Shown piece by piece: positions 26,202 through 36,642 of a DNA stretch of 64,000 bases. Positions within the stretch are counted from its first letter, which is position 1; every line of letters begins with the position of its first letter. The notes under the pieces are model-generated. The model searched no databases. It saw nothing but the letters and a program-made list of their open reading frames with translations, and was not told the DNA's origin. Source of the DNA: Viscum album. Taxonomy: Eukaryota > Streptophyta > Magnoliopsida > Santalales > Viscaceae. The DNA lies in the NCBI GenBank assembly GCA_963277665.1, contig CAUJRU010000138.1, positions 124,001 through 188,000 of the forward strand, in the 5' to 3' direction. The position numbers were made by a program, and so were the translations under genes.

Positions 26202-26211
26202 TTCCCCCCTC
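26202..26211 (-). promoter_or_regulatory. Polypurine tract of the Tat element
   Basis: Minus strand GAGGGGGGAA, followed by TTT and the LTR start TGTTGATG. This is the expected plus-strand primer site next to the 3' LTR. Confidence 0.8.
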
Positions 26212-26276
26212 AGAGTTGGATCAGGAGAGAAATGAGGATTTGACTCTGAGGAAATCGAATCCATCCAAAGGAAAAG

Positions 26277-26600
26277 GGGCGCGCAGGTCTTCAGGGCATA
26301 GAGGGCGGCGCGCAAGTTCTCTCCGCGCAGGCCTTGAGCGCACTGGGTATGGCGCACAGATAGGCCTCCTGGCCTATAAATACATGGCCTCACCTCCGTA
26401 CAAGCATCCGGATTTCCGGACTTCATACCTTCTCGAGCTCTCGTCGCACAGGTTATCTTAGTCGCGCAAGGTGCTCTGTTTTCCAATGTTTTCCTCAATG
26501 TCGCGCTATTGTAAAGGTATTTGTACTTGCGTGGTTTACACTTGCGCATCAAAAACTAGCGCGGCACATGAATACTTGCGCGCCATGTTTTAGACTTACG
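26277..26600. repeat. GC-rich CGCGCAAG/CTTGCGCG motif cluster next to the 3' LTR
   Basis: Several copies of GCGCGCAAG, CGCGCAGG or their complements occur here (for example near 26278, 26309, 26328, 26463, 26525 and 26575). They continue the motif family of the LTR GC block past the LTR boundary and around the plus-strand TATA box. Confidence 0.6.
26375..26382 (+). promoter_or_regulatory. Plus-strand TATA box upstream of the antisense ORF
   Basis: TATAAATA in the context GGCCTATAAATACATGG, with a pyrimidine-rich stretch about 30 bp downstream (26405-26450). It lies about 320 bp before the first good ATG of the antisense ORF. It points the opposite way to the LTR TATA box at 25944-25951, about 430 bp away, and GC-rich CGCGCAAG motifs lie between and around the two. 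Confidence 0.5.
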
Positions 26601-26702
26601 TGCCTTAATGCCTTAGCCATTTTTTTCCGAAATCTTTTCACAAATTTTATGAAAAACAAACCCATTTTGGAGTTTAATTTATTCAGCTTTTGGGCAGATT
26701 CA

Positions 26703-27408
26703 ATGGCTACTAATGGAATTAAAACCTCTGATGAACTGGCTAGCAAGCGGATTGATGACATGATGAACATCATCGGCCATGATTACTATGATATCTGCAA
26801 CAACACTCTCTCAGATTTGGCTAAGCACTTGAAGAAATATCATCCTAATTTTCCACAGAGCATCCATCTGCCTCTGTGTGGTCATGGTCATCTGCAAGGA
26901 GTCAATGTTCCAAATGCAAACAATTATACACCTGAGATGTAGCTGCACTGCTACTCCTCAATTTCGGTTATGCTATGCATTAATAGCAACAACAATGGTG
27001 TGAACATTCAAGTTCTCCTTCCATGCCATTTCTCTACAGATATGAAAACGGAAAAACCATGGGCTGAAATGTTTTCCACTAATGGTTGGTGGAGAGAAGA
27101 CAAACATGGTATTAGAGCAATATTTGAAAAGAGTACTCTCTCCAAATGGATCTTTACTTCCAATGCTCCATTCTCAAATCCATGTATCCATCTTCCGGGT
27201 ATCTCGGACAGCAACAGAGTCACTGTTTGATCAGCAGAAAATTTTCTCAAACCGCACTCAAGAACATCCTTTTACAATTGTTCCAAGAAGAGCTGGTATC
27301 ACTGTATCTCTTATTGTATCCAGTTCAATGAATGAATTCTATGTGGTTGCTGATGAAGATCGGGATGCCGTAAATCAAATGAAGTGTTATGTTGAAAGCC
27401 TCTTGTAA
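26703..27408 (+). pseudogene. Antisense ORF of the Tat element, unknown function
   Basis: On the strand opposite to gag-pol, between pol and the 3' LTR. From ATG 26703 (MATNGIKTSDELASK...) the frame is open to a TAG at 26940-26942, then continues in the same frame to about 27228. A second frame open to 27408 (ending ...CYVESLL) takes over, so one stop and one frame shift near 27180-27230 separate about 235 codons. The product would be soluble, with no signal peptide, membrane segment or repeat, and with HLPLCGHGHL and RRAGITVSLIVSS segments. I do not recognise the family. Antisense ORFs at this position are known in Tat-lineage elements, and a captured host gene fragment is the alternative. 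The earlier ATG at 26568 is less likely because the segment before 26703 is Cys/Phe-rich, translates the GC motif cluster, and lacks the composition of the rest. Confidence 0.6.
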
Positions 27409-27918
27409 TTCTTAAAAAAGAGAAGAGACTCTAGTATGTGGATGTCCTTCTAACTCTTGTGTATCAATGAAAAACACTTTCGTCTTCAATCATTTGTACT
27501 TGCATTCTTTCATTACCTGCTTCAAATTTACTTAAGCCAATGGGCCTAGTAAGCATAGTTTGATTTTTAATAGGATTATTAGAAATAACCCTATAATCAA
27601 TGAATCTTTTAATTTTCTCAATATTACCTAAATCATAATGAATGTATGTTTAGTGAGTTGGAACTTAACTTTTATTCAGAGTTCCTTTGTCTTTTGTGGG
27701 AAGTTTAAAGTCATGCATGCCAGACATAAAGGGGCTAATGTTTAAGGTCAAAATATCCTTGACCAAAATGGATTAAAATTGATTCAATTCCTTGACAATT
27801 TATCTGAAAACATATTACCATACTCAAGTATGAGAGAAAATATGTAAACTATGGCTTAAGAATATTTGAATCTGAGGAATGATATGAAAAAGAGATAAAA
27901 GGAATTAGAAGATGTAGT
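27409..27918. other. Non-coding spacer after the antisense ORF
   Basis: AT-rich, no frame or repeat recognised. An AATGAAAAAC word near 27467 could serve as an antisense-ORF polyadenylation signal, but this is weak. Confidence 0.35.
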
Positions 27919-28110
27919 TTCCAAGAATGAAGTTACTATTATTTAACAAAACCCGTTAGGGGGTTGAAATATGCAGGGCCACCTATGGGCATTGGCTGCA
28001 TGGTCAAATAAATAGTATCTTTCGGCTGACAAGTCTGTTATGTGGACTGTTTATGCAAGGCCACCTATGGGCACGTGCTGCATAGTCAGGCAAAAGAACT
28101 CTCAGAAATT
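27919..28110. repeat. Duplicated spacer unit, copy 1
   Basis: Closely matches 28417-28610, offset 498 bp. Within it, two related sub-units read ATGCAGGGCC...GGCTGCAT and ATGCAAGGCC...GCTGCAT, so each sub-unit again has self-complementary ends (ATGCAG with CTGCAT). Confidence 0.75.
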
Positions 28111-28416
28111 TACTTTCCTAATGCTAAAAGCTACTGAAAGTTTATGGAGATTCAAATTTTATAAAGTATAGAGTTTGTTGTATGGAAAGAGGTACTTGAA
28201 TATGGAGAAGATATTTCTGAAGAAGAATATCGAAGAACTGGATGAATATCACTCCTACGAAGGTCTGAACCAAACGTAGGGAAGAAGAATAAACCATAGA
28301 CTTGAATACTTTTAGATCATGAAAAAGGATATGGGACAAATATGTTAAGGATGGCTAATTTTTGCAGATCCCTACATACCGTCATTTAAGACAAATAAGG
28401 ACAAAAGAGGCATTCT

Positions 28417-28610
28417 TCCCAAGAATGAAGTTACTATTATCCAACAAACCCGTTAGGGGGTTGAATTATGCAGGGCCACCTAAGGGAATTGGTGGAATAG
28501 TCAAATAAATAGCATCTTTTGGCTGACATGTCTGTTATGTGGACTGTTTATGCAAGGCCACCTATGGGCACGTGCTGCATAGTTAGGCAAAATAATTCTC
28601 AGAAGTTTGA
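28417..28610. repeat. Duplicated spacer unit, copy 2
   Basis: Second copy of 27919-28110, with scattered substitutions. The 498-bp offset suggests a tandem duplication of a roughly 500-bp block whose remaining part (28111-28416) has no clear partner. Confidence 0.75.
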
Positions 28611-29239
28611 CATTTTTGTGACTAGAAGTCATGAAAAGGGTTATGAAGATCTGAAAATATTTAAGGTTAGGATTATAACACATAATGATGGGTATTGTCT
28701 AATGTATATAGAGATACATAGGACAATGATAACCATAATCATGTTGTGGCTGGGTCCTGAATTGAAATTTTGGACTTCACTACGTATCTCATAAGAATGA
28801 GAATCAAGCCATACGTAGTTCTTGAAATGCAGTTTAATGTCGTGTAGGAAGAAAGTATGAGTGATCTTAGTTTAGGGTCATAGAATTCAGACCATAATAA
28901 TGAATACACAGTGTGTGTTTTCATGAGGACTTTTCAGCCAAGGGACTGAAAGTGAAATTTGGGGTTAGGACCAAAAGACTTGGGACTGGATTCGAGGGAC
29001 ACTCGAATGTTCCTACGTATCCCATAAGGATGGGAATCAGGTCCACATAGTCCTAGAACTACCCTTTGTACAAATTTGGTTCGTACATGTGAAGGGTGAA
29101 AGAGGACTTTAGTGCAATGATGGTTAAACCTAAGATAAAAAGTTTAGGCTTTACCATGTATGCACGTAGTCTTTTGAAAATGAAAACCATGATTGAAAAA
29201 TTAATGTCAATAATAGTTCTCTCTCAAATGAGGAAATCA
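28611..29239. other. Non-coding part of the Tat 3' region
   Basis: No gene recognised. Two similar words, CTACGTATC(T/C)CATAAG(A)ATG near 28780 and 29010 and CCTACATACCCAGC near 29424, hint at further degenerate repeats. One isolated decayed unit of the following array (CAGTTTAATGTCGTGTAGGA) occurs near 28829. Confidence 0.4.
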
Positions 29240-30930
29240 AAGAATATTGTAGTTTATTGTCGTACCGGACAAAAGTGTTTCATAGTTTAACGTCATATAA
29301 CAAGGACGAAAGTGAATCAATGTAAAGATATTGATTCTAGGTGCGGTTTCACGAATCAACATCATATGAGATGGTGGTGAACCAATGTGAAGAGATTGTT
29401 TTCGGGCTTGAACCCTGGGAGGTTGCCTACATACCCAGCCTGGAGGGCAAGGATCAAAGTCCATGTAGTTCAATTAAAGAATGAATTAATAACCAAGTTG
29501 TTCTTGGGGACAATGATCTAAAAAAATGTTGTTGGGACTTATACATGGTTAGAGGCCCAACGAGAGTGTTACGATTGAGGTTTTTTCTAATCTCGCGTGA
29601 GTCATACTCGGTGTGAGAAACAAGAGGAAACAACAACCTTAACGATGTATAGTTTAATGTCATGTAGGACATAAAAAAGGGACTATGCAGTTTAAGGTCT
29701 TGCAGTTAGGACTATTGGTGCTGCACATTTTAGTGTCATGTAGCAGGGACAAAATAACAGTTTGATGTCATTTAGGACATATCAAGGATTTTCTGTACAG
29801 TTTAGCGTCATGTAGTTAGGACGTTGGGGACAATACAGTTTAACGTCATATTGGACGAAAGGGGGACTGTGCAGTTTAATGTCATGCAGTAAGGACAAAA
29901 TAACACACCATTTATGTCATGTTGGACGCATTGGGGATTTTTTTCTACAGTTTAGTGTCTTGTTGGACAAAGGGAGAATAGTTTAAGGTCATATAAATGG
30001 ACCATGGATGGTGCAGTTTAATGTCATGCTAGATGGTGGTGTAGTTTAAGGTCATACAGGACCTTTGATGATTATATAGTTTAACGTCTTTCCGGACGTA
30101 AGGGGATTTTATACAGTTTAGCGTCATGTAGTTAGGACGTCACAGTTTAACGTCTTGTTGGATGTAAGGGACTTGCAAATAGTTTAGGGTCATATACATG
30201 GACCGTTGATGATGCAGTTTAAGGTCATACTGGACCATTTAGGGAACTTTTTCGCATTTTAACATCGTGTAGGATGAAGTTTCAGTTTAAGGTCATACTG
30301 GACCATTGCTGTATAGTTTAATGTCATATAGCAAGGACGAACTGGTGCTGCACAGTTTAGTGTCATGTTGCAGGGACAAAAGAGGACACAGTTTATCGTC
30401 ATGTTGGACGAAAGAAGACATGCAAACAGTTTAAGGTCATATGCATGGACCGCATAGTTTAACGTCACCTTGGACGAATTAGGGTGCTGCACAGTTTAGT
30501 GTCATGTTGCTAGGACGAACTACAGTTTAGTGTCATGCTGGACAATTAGGGGAAATGATATAGTTTAGTGTCATCTCGGACGAAACACAGTTTAATGTCA
30601 TGTTGGACCATGTTGCAGTTTAAGGTCATACTGGACCATTATGTGCTTATGTAGTTTAACGTCTTTCCGCACGTAAGGGACTTTCCTACATTTTATCGTC
30701 ATGTTGGACGTTGTTGCAGTTTATGGTCATATTGGACCATTGCTGTATAGTTTAACATCATATAGCAAGGACGAAATGGTGCTGCACAGTTTAGTGTCAT
30801 GTTGCGGGGACATCTTGGTGATTTTATACAGTTTAACGTCATGTTGGATGAAAGTTGCAGTTTATGGTCATACAGGACCATGGATGATGATGCAGTTTAA
30901 CGTCATACTGGACTATTGATGTATGAACCA
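29240..30930. repeat. Minisatellite of short inverted-repeat units (CAGTTTAANGTC...GACN)
   Basis: Sparse units from 29240, dense from about 29645 to 30925: about 37 units by hand. Each has a conserved start CAGTTTAR followed by NGTC, 5-14 bases, then GACN', spaced 30-60 bp. Three main classes are GGTC/GACC, CGTC/GACG and TGTC/GACA. About 25 of 37 units keep a Watson-Crick pair at the variable position, and about seven more a G-T pair. Some arms extend to 6 bp (30723-30728 with 30735-30740, 30048-30053 with 30060-30065). Groups of five units repeat at a higher order. No continuous reading frame runs through the array. It lies just after the integrase stop, in the hypervariable 3' region of Tat elements known to carry tandem repeats. 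Confidence 0.85.
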
Positions 30931-30968
30931 ATTGTAAGAGTCTTGGTTCTGGGGACCATATCTTGTGT

Positions 30969-32153
30969 TTATACAAAATATTTATTCAGAAATCTGGCAT
31001 TGGTTGTAGTCGTGATGAGTTCTCCATCCATTGAGATTAATGAATAAGCTCCATTGGAGTAGACCCTATGTATTGAATAAGTTCCTTCTCATTTTGGATC
31101 AATCATGGGAGGTTTCTTTCCTGGTATCATTCGTGATCTGAGAACTAATACCAATTCTCCTTGAATGAATGAACGAAGACGAACTTTTTTGTTAAAAGCT
31201 CATGCTATTCGATTCTGATAGATTTCCAAGTGGTGCAAAGTGCACAATATTTTCTCATCTAATTGTTCCAATTCATTCAATCGCTTTTGGGATTTCTCAT
31301 CTGTAGATAACTGATCACAAATGGCTACTCTGAGTGAGGGAAATTGAACTTCAATTGGCAAGACTGCTTCTGTTCCATATACCAACGAATATGGAGTTGA
31401 CCGCGTTGCATTGCAGGTGGTATTCCGATAAGCCCATAAAACATGAAAGAGTTTATCAGGCCATGACCTCTTATCATTATCCACCATCTTTTGCAGTATA
31501 TTTGAAAGGGTCTTGTTAAAGGCTTCTATTTGTCCATTGGCTGTTGCATGATACCTAGATGAATGGTTGGATTTAATGTTGTATTCTTGATACAATTTCT
31601 TCACCTCAGAAGAACAGAAGTTGGTGCCATTGTCCGTCAATATGGTATGAGGGACACCAAATCTAGTAATGATGTTAGACTTGGTGAAGCTAACAATGCA
31701 TTTAGAACTGACTTCTTTGAGAGGTACTGCTTCTGCCCATTTGGAAAAGAAATCAGTAGCAGAACGAATGTACTTAAACTGCTTGGCCGTAGCTGAAGGG
31801 TAAGGTCCCACCACATCCATTCCCCATGTGGCAAATGGCCACGAGTATTTAGCTGTATGAAGAAACTCTAGAGGTTGATGAATGAAGATGGAATATACTT
31901 GACATGAATGACACTTATTTGTGAAATCAACACAATCTTGTATCATTGAAGGCCAAAAGTATCCAAGCCTTCGAGTTTGATCAGACAATCTATGTCCAGA
32001 CTGGTGGGCACCACATACTCTTGCATGAACTTCTTTCATAACAGCCATTGTCTCTTCACCATCAATGTATCTGAAGAGAAATCCATCAAAACCACGTTTG
32101 TAGAGAATTTTATCTAGGTGGTTTGGGCTATCATAAAGAGTAAAATTTACCAC
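30969..32153 (-). pseudogene. Integrase of the Tat element
   Basis: Inserts the cDNA into host DNA. The first 317 codons (32153-31200) are open. They hold the HHCC zinc finger (H50, H54, C81, C84) and the DDE core with D113 (G-M-D-V-V-G), D174 (L-T-D-N-G) and E210 (G-Q-I-E-A), giving the canonical D,D(35)E spacing. A TGA at 31200-31202 then interrupts the frame. Beyond it the same frame continues with the C-terminal domain (A-F-N-K-K-V-R-L-R-S-F), a second in-frame TGA where a Trp is usual, and G-A-Y-S-L-I, ending at TAA 30969. The first TGA replaces an expected Arg codon, fitting a CGA-to-TGA change. No chromodomain is present, as expected for this lineage. Confidence 0.88.
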
Positions 32154-32285
32154 ACGTCGCCAGATTTGTTCTTTCTCGGCTCTATCAGGTGGAAGTGTTC
32201 CATTTTGAAGGTATTACCTGATAGGTGTCATCCATCCGGCAGTACGACCATATGGTTCAAGAATGGGACTAATTTCATTAATTTC

Positions 32286-32915
32286 CTATGTTATGGCTTG
32301 AACATAAGGTGAAATTGCACGACGGTGGGAAATACTGATGGTTGTCTCGTCCCGATTTGGATCTGCTAGAGCTGTGGATATATTAGCCAGTGCATCAGCT
32401 TGAACATTTTGTGATCTTGGGACATAAGAAAATGTCGGTTCTGAAAGGAATTCCACCATTAACTCTCTGACGTAATCACACAAAGAGATTAATTCTTCTT
32501 TTCTGATGGCATAATCCCCATTGAGTTGTTTGATTACCAGGTCTGAATCACCTTTCACCTTTAAGTGATTCACATGTGCTTGGAGCGCTAACTCCAAGCC
32601 TGTAATGAGAGCTTGGTATTCGGCTTCATTATTAGTACCACCTTCCCAAAATAGAATGGAATAAGGTAACAATTCCTTATCTGGATAAATGAGTACAATT
32701 CCTAAACCAACTTTGTTGAATTTAGGATTTTCCATTTTCTTCCCTGTTGGACTTCTGGAAGCACCATCAAAATACATTTCCCATGTTTGAGGATTCTCTT
32801 GAATAGAGAAAACTTCCTCATCAGGGAGTTCAATATCTAAAGACATGTCTTCCATGGAAGGATGTTCAGCTAGGAAATCAGCCAGAGCATGACCCTTTAT
32901 TTCCTTTTGAGACAC
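32286..32915 (-). pseudogene. Archaeal-type second RNase H (aRH) of the Tat element
   Basis: A 209-codon open frame between RT/RNase H and integrase. It carries W-E-M-Y-F-D-G-A-S (D50), G-L-G-I-V-L-I, T-N-N-E-A-E-Y (E97/E99), G-D-S-D-L-V-I-K-Q-L-N-G (D123) and Q-A-D-A-L-A-N (D174), so all catalytic positions of an RNase H fold are kept. This second RNase H, acquired in addition to the retroviral-type one, defines the Tat lineage. Its first codons (G-H-A-L-A-D-F-L-A) are the linker after the first RNase H. It is in a different frame from RT, so a shift lies between about 32916 and 33055. Between 32285 and 32154 the frame to integrase has a stop. Confidence 0.88.
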
Positions 32916-34255
32916 ATACTAAATGTCGAACTGTTGCAAAATAAATGCCCACCTTTCTAGATGTCCTGTAAGAATTGGACGACTAAGGATGAATTTGAGC
33001 GGATTATTGTGAGATACCAATTGGACCTCGTGATGTTGAAGTAGTGTCTCAGTTTCTAAACTGCAAAGATTAATGCCAGGAAGCACTTCTCAATACTTGA
33101 ATACCGGGTTTCTGCTTCAAGCATAGTTCTACTGAGATAGTAGAGGCTATTTTCATTCCCAGCATCATTCTTTTGAGCAAGAAAGGCCCCCAATGATCGC
33201 TCTAAGGCTGTCACATAGAGGATAAGTGGTGTTCCTTCAACATGTGGCATTGATACCGGTGGACTCAGGAGGTATTTCTTGAGAACATCAAAAGCTTCTT
33301 GACATTCTTCAGTCCACTGGTAAGTGACTCCTTTATTCAATAATTTGATAAAGGGTAAACTTTTACCCGCCAAATTGGCAATGAAACGCCGAATATAGGC
33401 TAAGTGTCTTTGAAGTCCTCTTAATTCTTTCAAATTCTGATGAGGTGACATACCAAGGATTGATTTGGTCTTCTCAAGATCGACTTCAATACCACGATGG
33501 CGTACAACAAAGCCGAGGAATTTTCCTGAGGTTACCCCAAAAGCACATTTTAAGGGGTTCATCTTCAAATTATGTTGTCGAAGCTTGTGGTATATGACTT
33601 CCAAATCAGCCAAGTGATTTGAACATTGTTTGGATTTAACCACCAAATCGTCTACATAGAATTCAACAAATTTCCCTAAGAAAGGTTTGAAGATATGATG
33701 CATGGCGTGTTGATATGTTGCACCTGCATTGTTTAAACCAAAGGGAATCACCCGGTAACAAAACACACCTTGAGGGGCTCTGAAGGCTGTAGATTCCTCA
33801 TCTTCTGGGGCCATTCGGATCTGATTATATCTAGAATAATCATCCCTGAAGGAAAGTACTTCATAACCAGCCGTCACATCAATTATGAGTTCTGTAATCG
33901 GAACTGGGAAATCATATTTAGGACAATACCGATTAAGATCTCTGAAATCAATGCAAACCCTAATTTGTCCGTTATTTTTCTTTACAGGGACAATATTAGC
34001 CAACCACTTGGGATATTGATCTTCTCTGACAAAGTTAGCTTTGATCAGCTTATCCACTTCAGCATCAATTTTGGAAGCATAGGTTGGGTGTGTTCTTCTC
34101 GCGGCTTGCTTAAATCCTCGATGTTCTTTTGGTAAACCCAAATGATGAGTAGCAATATCAGGATCAAGCCCAGGCATTTCTGTATAATTACAAACAAAAA
34201 TATATTTATTTTTCTTTAGAAAAGAAATATACATCTCTTGCTCTTCAAGGGTCAT
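32916..34255 (-). pseudogene. Reverse transcriptase and first RNase H of the Tat element
   Basis: A 399-codon open frame (34255-33056). RT fingers start near residue 60. V-P-V-K-K-N-N-G and R-V-C-I-D-F-R-D-L-N are intact. The first catalytic Asp is D138 in S-F-R-D-D-Y-S (usually M/L-D-G/A-Y-S). Y-V-D-D is at 200-203, and the F-L-G-F-V-V block follows. The connection (E-L-R-G-L-Q-R-H-L-A-Y-I-R-R-F-I-A) leads into RNase H with Y-L-S-R-T-M. The remaining RNase H continues past the stop at 33056, with a shifted frame, to about 32916 (L-E-R-W-A-F). The plus-strand frame 33770-34135 is a shadow. Confidence 0.9.
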
Positions 34256-34975
34256 GGCCGCACTAATTAAAGTGGGGCGTGGATCTTTCTATGTACCCAG
34301 ATTTATTTCTCTGAGTTCATCCACAGTGGTAGAGATACCCTCTTCAAATGATGGAGGAGCATCTCTAAGATCTTCATCTTCCTCTTCACCATGTGCTATT
34401 TCTTCCGTTTCTACTTGCATTGTAGATGACAAAACGAAATTTTCATGATCATAAGAGATATCAAAATTTTCACATTTTGAAGAAGAAGCTTCCATTTCCG
34501 ACCCTATTGATGATAAAGGGCCTTCTTTGGGAAATAAAGAGGAGATGATGGATTGAGAATCGACATCATTATTCACCTTTGGTGTTTCTATACCTTCTTC
34601 TGGACTGATTGGAGAAGTATAGACTTGTTGGACTTCAATAGATGAAATGAAAATGTCACCACTTAGGCTTTCATCACTGTTTGGTAGGTTACCAATTTCT
34701 CCCATGTTGTCTGGCTCGATTGCTGTAACTGACATTATGGATCATTCCATAAGAGTATTTTGATTTGGGCCTATTTTGTCAATTTTACTGATAGGTAACA
34801 CATAATATGTACTCACATGTGTAAATGGATTTATTGGAATTTTCTCCAAACCATATGGAGCATTAACTTTGGTAATTTCCTTCATTGTAGATTTTTCTCT
34901 TCTCTTCATGTGATAAAATTCTGCCTCAATGTATTGAGACTCACATGTCTTGAATGGGGCCTTATCACCATACAA
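34256..34975 (-). pseudogene. Acidic linker between protease and RT (Tat element)
   Basis: Two open stretches (34975-34742 and 34735-34289) share the RT frame and are separated by stops. The first continues the protease end (Y-I-E-A-E-F-Y, matching the usual A-x-F-Y word). The second, 148 codons, is strongly acidic and Ser-rich (runs such as H-G-E-E-E-D-E-D-L), low in complexity and likely disordered. Such poorly conserved spacers between protease and RT are usual in this lineage. A frame shift from the protease frame lies between about 34975 and 34906. Confidence 0.65.
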
Positions 34976-35985
34976 TGTTCCAACATGACCAATGAAACAG
35001 TATTTGAGACATTGATGGTATGATGAAGGGATAGCCGCATGCTGATGTAGCCAGGGACTTCAAGAAAGACGTTGAAAGCTGAGTCTTGATCAACAATCAT
35101 GAAATCCAAATTGGATAGAAGATCTCCAAACTGGGTTCTGAGTGTAACATTGCCTAGTTGTTCTTGTTCATTTTTATCATATCCTTGTAACATCATGGTA
35201 GAAGGAGATAAATCAGTTTACATGAGGCCCAATCGACGAAGTGTACGAATGGGCATGAGGTTGACTCCTGAACCATTGTCAATGAAAACTCTTCAGATAT
35301 CTACACCATTGACTTTTCCAGATAAGTAGAGAGGTTTTATGTGCCCATGCACAACATCATCTTCATCTTTATCAGTAAAAGATATCATTGCATGGCATTC
35401 TGCAGGATTATTCTCTTTGTGATATACTTCAGCTGCAGCAATTTCAGCTTCAAACTCCTGAGGACTTGACAAAGCTTCGATGAGTGCTTCCCGAAGATCT
35501 TTTGAAAGATTCAAAGCATCCAAAATTGATAACATGGCTGGTACTTGGGACAAGTGTTTCAATATATCATACTTTTGATCTAGAGGTCTGCGTTTCCCAA
35601 CAGGAATATGAGATTTAGCATGTACCTTGGAAGCAGATGCTTTGGAAGCTGATACATCTTGTACTGGGATAGAAGTTGGAAACATCCTTAGTTTTGGAAG
35701 ATTAGATTGATTAGATCCATTTAATAGCTTAGATAAAGAAGATGGAACCTTTAATCAGTCTTCCAAAATAACTTGGCCAAAACTGAGTTGGCCATTGGCA
35801 GAAGAAATCGCTTGTTCTTTTTGAGCTCGCTGAAGGGCTCTACCACGAGTTTCTGCTGCATACACAGTGCTAGCATGAGTAGAATTGGAGTAGTGGCTTC
35901 AGAAAGATACACGTCTTCATCTGTATCCTGAACCTCTGGAATGTCCTCGTATTCCCTTATTTGATACAGGGAATTCAGGCTCATC
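34906..35985 (-). pseudogene. Aspartic protease region of the Tat element
   Basis: In the gag frame. The stretch 35685-35293 holds the conserved pre-protease helix region (Y-D-I-L-K-H-L-S-Q-V-P-A-M-L-S-I-L-D-A-L) and the acidic F-T-D-K-D-E-D-D. After one stop near 35290 comes the active-site block V-F-I-D-N-G-S-G-V-N-L-M-P (about 35284-35246), with D-N-G in place of D-T/S-G as is common in Tat elements. A second stop follows, then S-P-S-T-M-M-L-Q-G-Y and the substrate flap and core to 34906. Two stops, no shift in this part. The product would cleave the polyprotein. Confidence 0.8.
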
Positions 35986-36640
35986 AAGACTGGAATATGG
36001 ATATGTTAATAGAATCATATTAACAGAACTGAAGATTAACTCTTCGTCAGATAAAGTCCCTGCCTGACTAGCCTGTTTAGGCCATGCCGTTTGATGGGGC
36101 GGTGCCCGTGGATTTGAAGTAGATGGCATGAAATCTGCCAGAGTCAAAGACAACTTAGGCCTCGATACATACTCATCTTCTTCTGATTCCTCTTTCTTCT
36201 TTGAATTGCGCTGCCCTTTTGAGGATTTGTCTTTTGATGGAGGCTTCACTGTAGCTTTTGTAGGAGACACAACTGGCTTCTTCAATTGTGTTCGCAAAAT
36301 GGCATGGGTCGGATTGATTGTCTTTCTGACCATCCAATCATCATATTTTTGCGCAGTTTTGCTTCTGACTTCCTGCCACTCGCCTCCTTCCTCTGGATCT
36401 GCAGCGGTAACACACGCTACATGAGCTGAAGAACCCTTCAATTTGACTTGTCCCAAGTCGACCATCTTTTGCAGGAGGTCATTAAAGACAAAACACTCCT
36501 TGATGGGATGCCCCAACATTTGATGAAAGGGACAATAATTGGGACGGTCTTCATCTCCTTACTTGTTTGGCCTCTTGGGCACTGGTAATTGAACCAAATT
36601 ATTTTCCAGAGCTGAAATGAAGTAACCAGGAACTTGCTAA
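35917..36640 (-). pseudogene. Gag C-terminal segment with C-x-F-H-like motif (Tat element)
   Basis: An open frame of 200 codons (36519-35917), in the same frame as gag. It is preceded by P-N-Y-C-P-F-H and then begins H-P-I-K-E-C-F-V-F-N-D-L-L-Q-K, the small zinc-knuckle-like C-x-x-H...C module found after capsid in Tat gag. The rest is Lys/Ser-rich (S-K-G-Q-R-N-S-K-K-K-E-E-S-E-E-D) and likely disordered, RNA-binding. Two or three stops separate it from the capsid frame. Confidence 0.65.
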
Positions 36641-36642
36641 TT

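Noticed and set aside
25400..26552. Several 75-130-codon frames on both strands in and beside the Tat LTR
   Set aside because: They read through GC-rich repeats. The matching frames in the other LTR are shorter or broken, and no motif is present.
26703..27408. Antisense ORF as an envelope gene
   Set aside because: No signal peptide or membrane segment, and it is on the strand opposite to gag-pol.
30259..30919. Frames encoding repeated M-T-L-N-C/Y words as a repeat protein
   Set aside because: Units have lengths not divisible by three, so the frame changes through the array. The frames are a by-product of the minisatellite.
29240..30930. CRISPR-like array of short repeats and spacers
   Set aside because: Units diverge, spacing is irregular, spacers are related to each other, and the context is a plant retrotransposon.
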